From positions 48,667-112,666 of the forward strand of contig NZ_JAIEUI010000024.1 in assembly GCF_022234545.1 (NCBI RefSeq): a stretch of DNA of 64,000 nucleotides, written 5' to 3'. This document shows, in pieces, positions 24,404 to 32,578 of this stretch; the first letter of the stretch is position 1, and every line of letters starts with the position of its first letter. Source of the stretch: Paenibacillus piscarius (lineage in GTDB: Bacteria > Bacillota > Bacilli > Paenibacillales > Paenibacillaceae). A program made the translations under genes and the position numbers. Under the pieces are notes generated by a model that saw nothing but the letters and a program-made list of their open reading frames with translations, was not told the origin of the DNA and did no database searches.

Positions 24404-25177
24404 TTGTTCAAAAAAATCGCAGCCGTATTCCTAAGTGTAATGTTATTAGCAGCAGGAGCAGGTGTATTGACCGGCAATCAGGTGAGTGCCGCCAGCAGTA
24501 TGAGAGTGATCGTGAATGGCCAGGAATTGCAACCGTCAGCGGGATTGCCCTACTCTAACGGTTCGAATGTGATGCTGCCGCTGCGGGAGACTGCCGAGGC
24601 ATTGAAGTACAGACTTACCTACACGGGCGCTACGGGAACCTTTCTGCTTGAACGCTTCCAGGAGAGTATCCAATTCCGGCTGTCCGGACAGGAATTATTG
24701 CTTAATGGAAAAGAGAAGGTCCCGTACACAGGCGGTTTTGAGCTGAAGCAGAAACGGGCGTACGCACCGCTGTCTTTTTTCTCGGCGGTTGGACTTGTAA
24801 CGTCCTATGATGCGGCTACAGGCCAAGTGGAGCTGTATACACCAGAGGTCACAGCCAGCGCAGTCGCAGGTTTGCTTGCAACGGGCAACTATCAGGCACT
24901 CCGTGACCGCTATTATGCGAAGGAGACTGAAGCATTATCGCAGCCTGTTCTCCAGCAGAGCTGGGAGGGCATAGGCGCGCCGGCAGGCAATTTCTTAGGC
25001 GTGATGTCCACAGAGAGTAAGCAGCAAGGCAGCATTACTACGATTGTCAGTATATTAGGCTTCACCAAAGGCGAAGCTGTACTGACACTTACGCTAAATG
25101 ATTCGGGCAAGCTGACGAATCTGACGCTGACGCAGGCTCCGGCGAAGGAAGCCTTAACCAGTCCGGTCCATCCGTAA
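24404..25177 (+). CDS. Secreted stalk-domain protein with DUF3887-like C-terminus
   Basis: 257 aa starting at TTG 24404 after AGGAAAGGTGGG. A signal peptide (KKIAAVFLSVMLLAAGAGVLTGNQVSA) is followed by a stalk domain at about 32-145 (VIVNGQELQPSAGLPYSNGSNVMLPLRETAEALKY). The last 100 aa (AGLLATGNYQALRDRYYAKETEAL ... GFTKGEAVLTLTLNDSGKLTNLTL) match DUF3887, a small alpha/beta fold thought to bind ligands or substrates next to hydrolases. No enzyme is fused here. It is a second stalk protein in this window, unrelated in its C-terminus to the one at 5.2 kb. Function unknown; extracytoplasmic. Confidence 0.8.
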   Translation: MFKKIAAVFLSVMLLAAGAGVLTGNQVSAASSMRVIVNGQELQPSAGLPYSNGSNVMLPLRETAEALKYRLTYTGATGTFLLERFQESIQFRLSGQELLLNGKEKVPYTGGFELKQKRAYAPLSFFSAVGLVTSYDAATGQVELYTPEVTASAVAGLLATGNYQALRDRYYAKETEALSQPVLQQSWEGIGAPAGNFLGVMSTESKQQGSITTIVSILGFTKGEAVLTLTLNDSGKLTNLTLTQAPAKEALTSPVHP

Positions 25178-25256
25178 ATAAATAGTAACGAAGTACGCTT
25201 CGAAATCGAGGGTTTCACAGTCTGACAGGGCTGCTGGAATCCTTTTTATTTTGTTG

Positions 25257-25310
25257 TTGACAGACTGGGCGAAAAGGAGTAACTTAAAATTCGGATTAAA
25301 CATTGTTTAA
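25257..25310 (+). promoter_or_regulatory. Promoter and palindromic operator of the TetR/DHA2 operon
   Basis: TTGACA (25257-25262), a 17-bp spacer and TAACTT (25280-25285). The perfect palindrome TTAAAC-ATT-GTTTAA (25296-25310) covers the transcription start, the expected place for an autoregulatory TetR operator. Confidence 0.65.
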
Positions 25311-25356
25311 ATCGGTGATTAGAAATCTGTGGCAGAGGAGGGCGGCAAGCTTCATT

Positions 25357-25980
25357 ATGGCTAAATCGGACAATAAGACGGAAGTGGCGGATAAAGATAC
25401 GAAGCAGATTATTCTGGATGCCACCGTGGATTTAATCCGTGAAGAGGGATTCCGCTGCATCACTCTGCGCAGTATCGCTGCCAGGGCAGAGACCAATCTG
25501 GCACTGGTGAATTACTACTACGGCTCTAAGGATAAGCTGTTCAGCGATGCGGTGAAGCAGCTTATGGCGACGTTTGATGATGCCTTCAAGGTCCTGGAGG
25601 ATACAGCCTTGCCGCCCAAAGAGCGCCTGAGACTCTTTTTCACGCGGTACATTGTCAATCTCAGCCGCTACCCCGGCATGGCCCGGCAGATGCTTGACCA
25701 GCGGCATCATATTATGGGCTCGCAGGATGAATATGCGAAATATTCCAAGCTGATGCGGATTGAGCGGATTCTGGATGCTCTTGCGGAGATTACCGGAGAA
25801 CAGGACCGCGATAAGCTCATGATGATGAACATGCAGATCTACGGGGCGATTGTCTTCCCGGTCATTATGGTGAGCAGTCTGCCGAAGGAGCGGGAGGATC
25901 TCCAGCAAATCTTCAGGCTGGCTCCACTGGAGGAACAGATTGACGGATTGTTTGAGCTTTATTTTCACAAATATCATTAA
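25357..25980 (+). CDS. TetR-family transcriptional regulator
   Basis: About 207 aa. The HTH (QIILDATVDLIREEGFRCITLRSIAARAETNLALVNYYYGSKDKLF) is at about residues 15-60. The start at 25357 is chosen because the longer frame (from 25303) begins inside the operator and the promoter places the RNA start near 25292; a GAGGAGGG tract lies 12-20 bp upstream. The C-terminal domain resembles the CecR/YbiH-like type (RLRLFFTRYIVNLSRYPGMARQML). It is 30 bp from a DHA2 efflux pump it very probably represses. The inducer is unknown. Confidence 0.88.
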   Translation: MAKSDNKTEVADKDTKQIILDATVDLIREEGFRCITLRSIAARAETNLALVNYYYGSKDKLFSDAVKQLMATFDDAFKVLEDTALPPKERLRLFFTRYIVNLSRYPGMARQMLDQRHHIMGSQDEYAKYSKLMRIERILDALAEITGEQDRDKLMMMNMQIYGAIVFPVIMVSSLPKEREDLQQIFRLAPLEEQIDGLFELYFHKYH

Positions 25981-26010
25981 TTTCAAACAGAGAGAAGAGT
26001 GGACAAGAGA

Positions 26011-27507
26011 ATGTCAAACCCGACTATTCAAGGAGACAGCGCCGCAGAGGCACCGTTCTCGCTGAGAGCAATACTGCCGCCGCTGCTGGCAATTATCGTG
26101 GGCATGATTATGGTTATTCTGGACAGCACAGCGGTGAATGTTGCCGTTCCGAATCTGGTGCAATATTTCGAAACGGACCTCAAGACGGTCCAATGGGCCA
26201 TTACCGGCTATACGCTGGCGCTTGCCGCTGTCATTCCGCTGGCCGGCTACATGACCGACCGGTTCGGGTCCAAGCAGGTATTCCTGACGACGGTAGCTAT
26301 GTTCGTGCTCGGCTCCGTGCTGTGTTCGGTGGCCCAGACCTCGGCTCAGCTCGTGCTCTTCCGCGTCATCCAGGGGCTTGGCGGCGGTATGGTCGCTCCC
26401 ATTGGTATGGCGATGGTCTTCAGACTGGCTCCGGCTGAGCGCCGGGGGTCGATTATGGGGATGCTCGGAATTCCGATGCTGCTGGCTCCGGCGCTGGGAC
26501 CGATCCTCTCGGGCTGGCTGGTGGAGTATGTGAGCTGGCACTGGATTTTCCTGATTAACCTGCCGATCGGAATCGTTGGGATTATCCTTGGCCTGAAGTA
26601 TCTGCCGGTGACCGAGAAGAAGGGCAGAGCCCATCTGGATATCTTCGGCATCATTCTGGCGCCGCTGGCTTTCTCCATGCTGGCTTATGGTGTCAACCAA
26701 GGCGGCAGCGAGAGCTGGTCTTCCACTGGAGCCATTGTAGGCTTGGCTGTGGGCGGGGCAGCGCTGGTCGTGTTCGTGATTATTGAACTGCTTCAGAAGT
26801 TTCCGCTGCTGGAGCTGCGCGTCTTCCGTTCCTCTGACTTCACACGCGGGATCATTATCTCCTGGGTCACTCAGGCGGCATTGTTCGGCTCCATGCTGTT
26901 CGTTCCGCTGTACCTTCAGCAGATCCGCGCCTTCACTCCGCTGGAGACCGGGCTGATCCTGCTGCCGCAGGCTTTGGCTTCCGGTGTGGGGATGCCGCTG
27001 GGCGGCCGCCTGTTCGACCGGATTGGAGCACGCCCGCTGGTGTTCGTAGGTCTCAGCATTATTTCAACCGCTCTGTTCCTGCTGTCCGGAGTAACGGTAG
27101 ACACTGGCCTTCCGATGATCATGGCTTGCCTGGCGATGATGGGTCTTGGTATGGGCTTGTCGATGATGCCGGTCAACACCCATGTACTCAATTCCGCGCC
27201 GCGTGAGTGGGTAACACGGGTAACCCCGCTTACCGCTGCGGCTCAGCAGGTCGTTGTCTCGTTCGCGGTAGCTGGGATGACCGGATATCTGACCAGCCAG
27301 ATCACCACCCATACGGAAGAGATGGCTCCCGGCGGCAATCCGCTGGTGGCGGCGGTACAGGGCTTCAATGATGTATTCTTCCTTTCGGCCTGCATCGCAG
27401 TGGCCGGGGTGGTCCTCAGTCTGATTCTCCGCCGGCCGAAGACTGCCGGAGCAGTGCCTTCGCCGGAAGAGCAGCAGACCGATGCCGCTATGATGATGGG
27501 GCATTAA
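26011..27507 (+). CDS. DHA2 (EmrB/QacA) family MFS efflux transporter
   Basis: 498-aa, 14-transmembrane exporter. It shows the DHA2 signatures VILDSTAVNVAVPNLVQYF in the first helix, PLAGYMTDRFGSKQVFL (motif A) and LLAPALGPILSGWLVEYVSWHWIFLINLPIG (motif C). The ATG at 26011 is used; a GTG at 25999 is possible. It forms an operon with the TetR gene just upstream and ends at a strong terminator. It is clearly distinct from the LmrB-like pump at 20.2 kb. The substrate is probably a hydrophobic drug or endogenous metabolite. Confidence 0.9.
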   Translation: MSNPTIQGDSAAEAPFSLRAILPPLLAIIVGMIMVILDSTAVNVAVPNLVQYFETDLKTVQWAITGYTLALAAVIPLAGYMTDRFGSKQVFLTTVAMFVLGSVLCSVAQTSAQLVLFRVIQGLGGGMVAPIGMAMVFRLAPAERRGSIMGMLGIPMLLAPALGPILSGWLVEYVSWHWIFLINLPIGIVGIILGLKYLPVTEKKGRAHLDIFGIILAPLAFSMLAYGVNQGGSESWSSTGAIVGLAVGGAALVVFVIIELLQKFPLLELRVFRSSDFTRGIIISWVTQAALFGSMLFVPLYLQQIRAFTPLETGLILLPQALASGVGMPLGGRLFDRIGARPLVFVGLSIISTALFLLSGVTVDTGLPMIMACLAMMGLGMGLSMMPVNTHVLNSAPREWVTRVTPLTAAAQQVVVSFAVAGMTGYLTSQITTHTEEMAPGGNPLVAAVQGFNDVFFLSACIAVAGVVLSLILRRPKTAGAVPSPEEQQTDAAMMMGH

Positions 27508-27545
27508 TCGGACTTAACTGTTATAGACACTAGGTAAAAACTCAT

Positions 27546-27586
27546 AAAAAACGTCCCCCTGCCAACCGGCAGTCAGGGACGTTTTT
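27546..27586. terminator. Bidirectional terminator after the DHA2 pump
   Basis: AAAAACGTCCC pairs with GGGACGTTTTT, with an inner CTGCC-AACC-GGCAG stem. A or T tracts lie on both sides. Confidence 0.9.
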
Positions 27587-27650
27587 GGTGTTCTCATTGA
27601 ATGCTGCCGGGGAGGGAGTGTGTTAGAAGAGGGGCGTTGGGTGCGGGGCG

Positions 27651-27780
27651 GATGTATGCGAAAAAGCGAGTAACATAGGTTGGTGCGCAGGTGCGCGTGC
27701 CGAATGTAATCGAAAAACCGATTACAATTGGACCGGGAGCGGCGCGTGGGGAGAATGAAATCGAAAAACCGATTACATTG
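27651..27780. repeat. Three palindromic cores at 51-52 bp spacing (intergenic repeat C)
   Basis: The 303-bp gap between the DHA2 and DMT genes holds this array. Core 2 is TGTAATCG-AAAAAC-CGATTACA (27705-27726, 8-bp arms). Core 3 repeats ATCGAAAAACCGATTACA (27760-27777). Core 1 is a decayed copy, GCGAAAAAGCGAGTAACA (27658-27675). Their aligned CG dinucleotides are at 27659, 27711 and 27762, giving periods of 52 and 51 bp. The sequence between cores is very GC-rich and not obviously repeated. No ORF or promoter is seen here. Confidence 0.7.
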
Positions 27781-27810
27781 CGGGGAGCGAGGGTACGTGG
27801 AGCGGGAGCA

Positions 27811-28707
27811 CTAGTGCGCCCGCCGCTTCTTCGGCATCCTCGCTGGCGGCACAAGATGCAGCTTGCCCAGCAGCTCCGAAGCAATGATGCCCAGCAGCAC
27901 CAGCGCTGCACCGGTGTAGCCCTGGAGGGAGAGCTGCTCATGCACGAACCAGTAGCCGAAGAAGGCGGCGAAGACTGGCTCCAGCGCGAAGATCAGGCCG
28001 GTACGTGTCGGCGAGGTGTACTTCTGGGCCACGGGCTGCAGAATGAAGCCGCAGGCGCTGCAGAAGATGCCTAGAGCCAGAATGGCGATCCAGCCCGGAA
28101 GGGTGGACGGCAGCGATGGCGTCTCGAAGATGGCCGACAGAATCAGGGCATAGCCTCCGGCGAAGCCAAGCTGCAGAATGCCGATATTCAGCGAGTCGCT
28201 GGTCTTAACCGCCCGGCCCGTCACCAGGATCTGCACCGCATAGAAGACGGCGGACAAAATACAAAGAAGATCGCCGGGCCGGACCTGTAGCGAGCCGTTC
28301 AGCGTAAGCAGTCCGATGCCGCTGATGGCGAGTATGGCGCCGAAGATCTGCGGCGGCGCGACTTTTGTGCGGAAGACCAGCACCTCCAGCATGGGAACGA
28401 ACACTACGGTCAGCGCTACCAGGAAGCCGGCATTCGAGGTCGTAGTGGTCTTCAGCCCGAAGGTGATGCAGGTGAATACGCCAAGCAGCAGGAAGCCGAG
28501 CAACGCTCCATATTTCAAGGTTCTGGCATCCACACTGCGCAGCCGTCTGCGGAACAGCAGTCCCGCCAGCACAAAAGCCAGCCCGAACCGCAGGGCAATC
28601 AAATTGAATTCTCCCAGTGTCCCCAGCCCCATCTTCATGAACAGGTAAGAGGAGCCCCAGAACAGGGTTACAGCCATGAGCAGCAGCTCAGCCTTCAGCG
28701 GCTTCAT
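27811..28707 (-). CDS. DMT-superfamily transporter (EamA family)
   Basis: 298-aa membrane protein with ten predicted transmembrane helices in two EamA repeats: the first includes VTLFWGSSYLFMKMGLG and ALRFGLAFVLAGLLF, the second PLLALGIFCSACGFILQ-like segments followed by FALEPVFAAFFGYWFVHEQL, the classic end-of-repeat motif. A Lys/Arg-rich tail (ARMPKKRRAH) completes it. Members export amino acids, metabolites or drugs. A LysR regulator is divergent 122 bp away, the common arrangement for a substrate-induced exporter. Confidence 0.88.
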   Translation of the reverse strand: MKPLKAELLLMAVTLFWGSSYLFMKMGLGTLGEFNLIALRFGLAFVLAGLLFRRRLRSVDARTLKYGALLGFLLLGVFTCITFGLKTTTTSNAGFLVALTVVFVPMLEVLVFRTKVAPPQIFGAILAISGIGLLTLNGSLQVRPGDLLCILSAVFYAVQILVTGRAVKTSDSLNIGILQLGFAGGYALILSAIFETPSLPSTLPGWIAILALGIFCSACGFILQPVAQKYTSPTRTGLIFALEPVFAAFFGYWFVHEQLSLQGYTGAALVLLGIIASELLGKLHLVPPARMPKKRRAH

Positions 28708-28829
28708 TCCGTCATCATCATCCTTCTATATTCCAAGTGAGTATAGTATAATACGCTCGAATACATAAGGTAACTGAATGTTTATCATAGGATACATGAG
28801 AGAATCTCATGGATGAGCGGAGGCTGCAC

Positions 28830-29711
28830 ATGAGTCTAATTAAGTATGAAGTATTCCTCAGCGTTGTAGAACTGGGCAGTCTGACGAAGGCGGCGGAGGC
28901 GCTGGGCTTCACCCAATCCGGCATCAGCCATACGATCAGCAGCCTGGAACAGGAATTCGGCTTCCCGCTGCTCGTGCGCAGCCGTTCAGGTGTGAAGCTG
29001 ACGGTGAACGGGGAGCAGGTGCTTCAGCCGGTCCGGGAGATACTGAAATGGAACGAGCAGCTTAAGCAGCAGGTAGCGGATATTCACGGCCTGGAGACAG
29101 GGACGATTACGATCGGTACTTTTACCAGTGTCTCTGTCCATTGGCTGCCGGACATCATCAAGCAGTTCCGTGAGGAATATCCGTACATTGATTTCAAGCT
29201 GATGGAGGGCGGTTATCTGGAGATTGAGCAGTGGATTGAAGCAGGAGTGGTCGATTGCGGCTTCCTATCATTGCCGACCCGCGATAAATTCGAGGTGTTC
29301 CCGCTGAAGCAGGACCGGATGCTGGCCATTCTCCCGCTGGACCATCCGCTGAGCAAAGCTCCTTACATGCCGCTGGCCCAGATCGCTTACGAGGACTTCA
29401 TCATTCCGAAGCCGGGCTCCGATTATGATGTGCAGCGTGTGCTGGCGAAGGCCGGCATTAAGCCGAACATCAAGTTCTCGGCAGGGGACGATTATGCGAT
29501 TATAGCAATGGTGGAAAAAGGCCTGGGCATCAGCATCCTCCCGGAGCTGGTCACCCGGTTCCAGCACGAGCATGTAGCCATGCTTGAGCTGGAAGAGCGG
29601 AGCTTCCGTTCCCTTGGCCTCGCGGTCCACTCGATGAAATATGCTTCACCGGCAACGCGGCGGTTCCTGCAGCATGTGCAGAGCTGGTCTTCCGGCCAGG
29701 GAGTGATCTGA
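28830..29711 (+). CDS. LysR-family transcriptional regulator
   Basis: 293 aa. The N-terminal HTH (FLSVVELGSLTKAAEALGFTQSGISHTISSLEQEFGFPLLVR) is followed by the co-inducer domain at about 90-290 (GTITIGTFTSVSVHWLPDIIKQF, then GFLSLPTRDKFEVFPL and MVEKGLGISILPEL). The ATG at 28830 lies 7 bp after GCGGAGG; the upstream ATG at 28809 has none. It probably controls the divergent EamA exporter and itself through the shared 122-bp region. The effector is unknown. Confidence 0.9.
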   Translation: MSLIKYEVFLSVVELGSLTKAAEALGFTQSGISHTISSLEQEFGFPLLVRSRSGVKLTVNGEQVLQPVREILKWNEQLKQQVADIHGLETGTITIGTFTSVSVHWLPDIIKQFREEYPYIDFKLMEGGYLEIEQWIEAGVVDCGFLSLPTRDKFEVFPLKQDRMLAILPLDHPLSKAPYMPLAQIAYEDFIIPKPGSDYDVQRVLAKAGIKPNIKFSAGDDYAIIAMVEKGLGISILPELVTRFQHEHVAMLELEERSFRSLGLAVHSMKYASPATRRFLQHVQSWSSGQGVI

Positions 29712-29727
29712 CCCGGTAAATAAGCGT

Positions 29728-29766
29728 AAAAAAGGCATGTTTTCAATACTGAAAACATGCCTTTTT
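29728..29766. terminator. Bidirectional terminator between convergent genes
   Basis: AAAAAGGCATGTTTTCA pairs perfectly with TGAAAACATGCCTTTTT across a 4-base loop. It serves the LysR gene and the minus-strand regulator at 29786. Confidence 0.92.
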
Positions 29767-29785
29767 GCCAATGCGCCTCCGCACA

Positions 29786-31099
29786 TCATCGGCTTAGTTT
29801 GCGACCTTCGTTGTCGAGAAACAACAGCTCGTAGTATTTTTTCGGCCGCCCCTTACCGTTGTCCCGTTTCTCAAATACCGTCTGTACATATTGACTTTCT
29901 TCGATTTTGTTAAGGATGCGGTTCGCGCCTCTGACAGTCATGGACAGGCACTCCGCGACGTCCTCAGAGGATAATTTATTGGTCCTCATGATTTCCGCAT
30001 AGGACATGATTTTCTGCAAATTAATGTTGTTAATTCCGATGGTTTTGGCGAGTGCAATGATTTCCGGGTCCCCCTGCTCAGAGAACTGGATGACATTCAT
30101 GCTCCGCATGGGGCCGATCACCTTCTGCTCCTCGTTAATGAAGAAGCTGCAGTTGCCCGTATAGGCTTCAGCCTGCCGGTGGGCTTTGGTGGCATTTACG
30201 TTAGCCTGAAAATACTCGTGACCCGATCCCCAACCGATTTTCACCTTGCCCTGTATGCGTTCTTCCAGATACTCCAGCAGGGTGCAGTTATTCGCATTAG
30301 AGGTGATCCTCATGAAATGGCCGTAGGTGGTGTACAGTCTGACATAACCATCCGATATTTGGGCCGTGTCTGCCAGGTTCATATCGTGCAGAAACCTGCC
30401 GACAAGGATTTTCAGGTCATGAAGCTGCTCTGCAGGTGGCGGCTGCTCCGTCTGGGCCGATAAGCATGCGACCACTGCCCTCTGGTTCTTAAGCTTGAGG
30501 ATAGTGATCTCGTTGATGATCTCGCTGATCGTCTCTTTGACGTTCTCCAAGGTGGGGCGGATTAAGATGTATCTGACCCCATGCTTCTGAAGCTCCGGGA
30601 CAAAATGCCCGAACGCCGTGATGGACAGATCGATCTTCTTCTCTTCCCACAGCGTGATATGGTTCTCCAGCATGGTCTCCACCCGCTCCAGCAGATCTCC
30701 GCTGCCGACGGGCTTACCTTCGTGAGTCAGATACTGCAGGAATTCGCTGAACGAATCGATAACATACGCATAATCCACATAAATCCTCGATATATCAAGG
30801 CCTGGTTCTGTAACCAGCAGCCGGAAAAGCTCCCTGTACAGCAGGTTCTCATCGTCGTGCAAAATGTGAACAGGCACCTTGTCATCCAGGCATTCCTTAT
30901 CGATCGACTCGTAAAGCATCCTGCCGCTGATCACAAAGCCATCCACCGAATCCAGGTTGTTGAGATAGATGTCCGTTGTTTCCCGGAAGTTGCTGATCGT
31001 AAAGAAGCGGAACTGGCATAAGGGCCGCATGTCTTCTTCAATGGCGCGGAAATAATCCATATGGGTCTCTGGCGTGATAATACCCAGCTTGATGGTCAT
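29786..31099 (-). CDS. Putative transcriptional regulator with C-terminal winged helix
   Basis: 437 aa. I do not recognise a named family. The N-terminal 200 aa look like an alpha/beta sensory domain (KLGIITPETHMDYFRAIEED, DGFVISGRMLYESI, VPVHILHDDENL) with a PrpR-like flavour. At about 275-325 there is a degenerate nucleotidyl-cyclase/GGDEF-like segment (KIGWGSGHEYFQANVNATKAHRQAEAY) of the kind found in sugar-diacid regulators. The C-terminus (about 360-435) is a winged helix (LSSEDVAECLSMTVRGANRILNKIEES, then RPKKYYELLF). It is divergent from the amidohydrolase/crotonase/serine dehydratase operon, so it is the probable regulator of that pathway. Confidence in DNA binding is moderate and ligand identity is unknown. 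Confidence 0.72.
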   Translation of the reverse strand: MTIKLGIITPETHMDYFRAIEEDMRPLCQFRFFTISNFRETTDIYLNNLDSVDGFVISGRMLYESIDKECLDDKVPVHILHDDENLLYRELFRLLVTEPGLDISRIYVDYAYVIDSFSEFLQYLTHEGKPVGSGDLLERVETMLENHITLWEEKKIDLSITAFGHFVPELQKHGVRYILIRPTLENVKETISEIINEITILKLKNQRAVVACLSAQTEQPPPAEQLHDLKILVGRFLHDMNLADTAQISDGYVRLYTTYGHFMRITSNANNCTLLEYLEERIQGKVKIGWGSGHEYFQANVNATKAHRQAEAYTGNCSFFINEEQKVIGPMRSMNVIQFSEQGDPEIIALAKTIGINNINLQKIMSYAEIMRTNKLSSEDVAECLSMTVRGANRILNKIEESQYVQTVFEKRDNGKGRPKKYYELLFLDNEGRKLSR

Positions 31100-31137
31100 A
31101 ATAGATTCCTTTCATGAACAGTCCAATCAAAAGAGTT

Positions 31138-31158
31138 ATATCACAATAAATGTGATAT
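31138..31158. promoter_or_regulatory. Perfect palindrome in the divergent intergenic region
   Basis: ATATCACA-ATAAA-TGTGATAT, 8-bp arms, lies 39 bp upstream of the regulator start. It is a probable operator, for autoregulation or for another dimeric regulator. Confidence 0.55.
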
Positions 31159-31186
31159 TACAATGATCCGGCAGGCTTCAAAAAAA

Positions 31187-31267
31187 TGTTCTTAAAATGT
31201 CTAAAAATATATTGACAGCCAATGATTTTAAAAGTACGATGAATGTGTTCTTAAAAAGTCCTAAAAT
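31187..31267 (+). promoter_or_regulatory. Amidohydrolase operon promoter flanked by direct repeats
   Basis: TTGACA (31212-31217), a 17-bp spacer and TACGAT (31235-31240). Two near-identical 22-bp direct repeats beginning TGTTCTTAAAA (31187-31208 and 31246-31267) flank it; TGTTCTTA occurs a third time near 31292. They are candidate sites for the divergent regulator. Confidence 0.6.
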
Positions 31268-31331
31268 GAAAAGGGGGAGTGTTCACTCTGTTCTTACGTT
31301 CATTCAATTCATGCTGCGGGAGATGTTCATT

Positions 31332-32549
31332 GTGAGTGTAGAAGCTGAAGACTTAATGAGTATGGCTCATCAGCTGCAGGACAAAATGGTCATGTACAGG
31401 CATCATCTTCATGCGGTTCCGGAGCTTGATCTAAGTCTGCCCAAGACAACCGCATACGTACAAGAGGTGTTGGAGTCGATGGGGTTGAAGCCCATCCCTA
31501 TAGGGGAATCAGGGCTGACAGTTACCATTGGCGGACAGCATGACGGGAAGGTGGTTCTGCTCCGTGCGGATATGGACGGGCTGCCTATTCAGGAAGAAAC
31601 GGAGTTGTCTTACGCATCGTTGAACGGAAACATGCACGCCTGCGGTCATGACATGCATACTTCCATGCTGCTGGGAGCTGCGGAGATTCTGAAGGCTAAC
31701 GAACAGCAGCTTCGCGGGACAGTTAAGCTAATGTTCCAGCCGGGTGAAGAGACGCTGCACGGGGCGAAAATGATGCTTGAAAGCGGGATTCTCGATAATC
31801 CCAAGGTGGATGCTGCCATGATGCTTCATGTATTAACCGGAATGCCGCTGCCTCTTGGACAATTTGTAGTCCCTGAGGAGGGTGGAGCGATCTCTGCTTC
31901 GTCGGATTGGTTCGAAATCATTATCCGCGGACGGGGCTCACATGGCGCAATGCCTGAGGCCGCAGTGGACCCCTTAAATGTAGCGGCTCATCTTCATCTG
32001 GCGCTTCAGGGTATTCTTAGCCGGGAAATCTCTCCGATTGACAATGCAGTGCTTACCATTGGCGTGATGGAAGGCGGAACGACGAACAACGTGATTCCCG
32101 ATACGGCCAGATTGAAGGGCAGTGTACGCACCTTTGACGCCGCTTTGCGGGATAAAGTGGAAGCCCGTATCCGCGCAATTGCCGCAGGGATCGGAGAAAC
32201 TTTTCAGGCCAAGGTGGAAGTCATCTATACTAGAGGCTGTCCTGAGGTGAAAACGGATGGCAGACTCAACGAGCAAATGAGAGCTTCGATTGCAAATACC
32301 TTTGGGGACGGCTCCTATATCGGTATAACTGAGCTGGTACCCGGCGGTAAATTAATGGGCTCGGAAGATTTCGCCTTTGTCTCACAAGCGGTGCCAAGTA
32401 CCACAGTGTTTCTTAACGCAGGCAATATCGAAGATGGTTATAGTTACCCTGTACACCATCCAAAGACGATGTTCTCGGATGAGGTGCTTCATAGAGGGGC
32501 TGCGGCTTACGCAGCTTTTGCCAGAGACTGGCTTGAAAGTAACCGTTAA
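31332..32549 (+). CDS. M20-family metallo-amidohydrolase (N-acyl amino acid hydrolase type)
   Basis: About 405 aa. Di-metal peptidase-fold enzyme that hydrolyses N-acyl amino acids or similar amides. Metal and catalytic residues are visible in LRADMDGLPIQEET, HACGHDMHTSMLLGAA and FQPGEE, and the dimerisation-domain His in GRGSHGAMPE; the C-terminal metal His is in VHHPK. The GTG at 31332 (GGGAG 9 bp upstream) is favoured: the longer frame from 31197 starts ahead of the promoter's own RNA start. It begins an operon with two crotonase-like hydrolases and L-serine dehydratase, so an acylated amino acid, perhaps an N-acyl serine, is a plausible substrate. The amino acid identity is inference. Confidence 0.88.
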   Translation: MSVEAEDLMSMAHQLQDKMVMYRHHLHAVPELDLSLPKTTAYVQEVLESMGLKPIPIGESGLTVTIGGQHDGKVVLLRADMDGLPIQEETELSYASLNGNMHACGHDMHTSMLLGAAEILKANEQQLRGTVKLMFQPGEETLHGAKMMLESGILDNPKVDAAMMLHVLTGMPLPLGQFVVPEEGGAISASSDWFEIIIRGRGSHGAMPEAAVDPLNVAAHLHLALQGILSREISPIDNAVLTIGVMEGGTTNNVIPDTARLKGSVRTFDAALRDKVEARIRAIAAGIGETFQAKVEVIYTRGCPEVKTDGRLNEQMRASIANTFGDGSYIGITELVPGGKLMGSEDFAFVSQAVPSTTVFLNAGNIEDGYSYPVHHPKTMFSDEVLHRGAAAYAAFARDWLESNR

Positions 32550-32578
32550 GCTCTATACCAAACTTAGGAGGAATTACA

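Noticed and set aside
31138..31158. CRP-type box
   Set aside because: The half-sites are reversed (TCACA before TGTGA) relative to a CRP site and Bacillota lack cAMP-CRP control, so it is listed only as a generic palindrome.
31197..31331. N-terminal extension of the amidohydrolase from the ATG at 31197
   Set aside because: The promoter at 31212-31240 lies within this stretch, so the RNA would start downstream of that ATG; the extension also has no family similarity.
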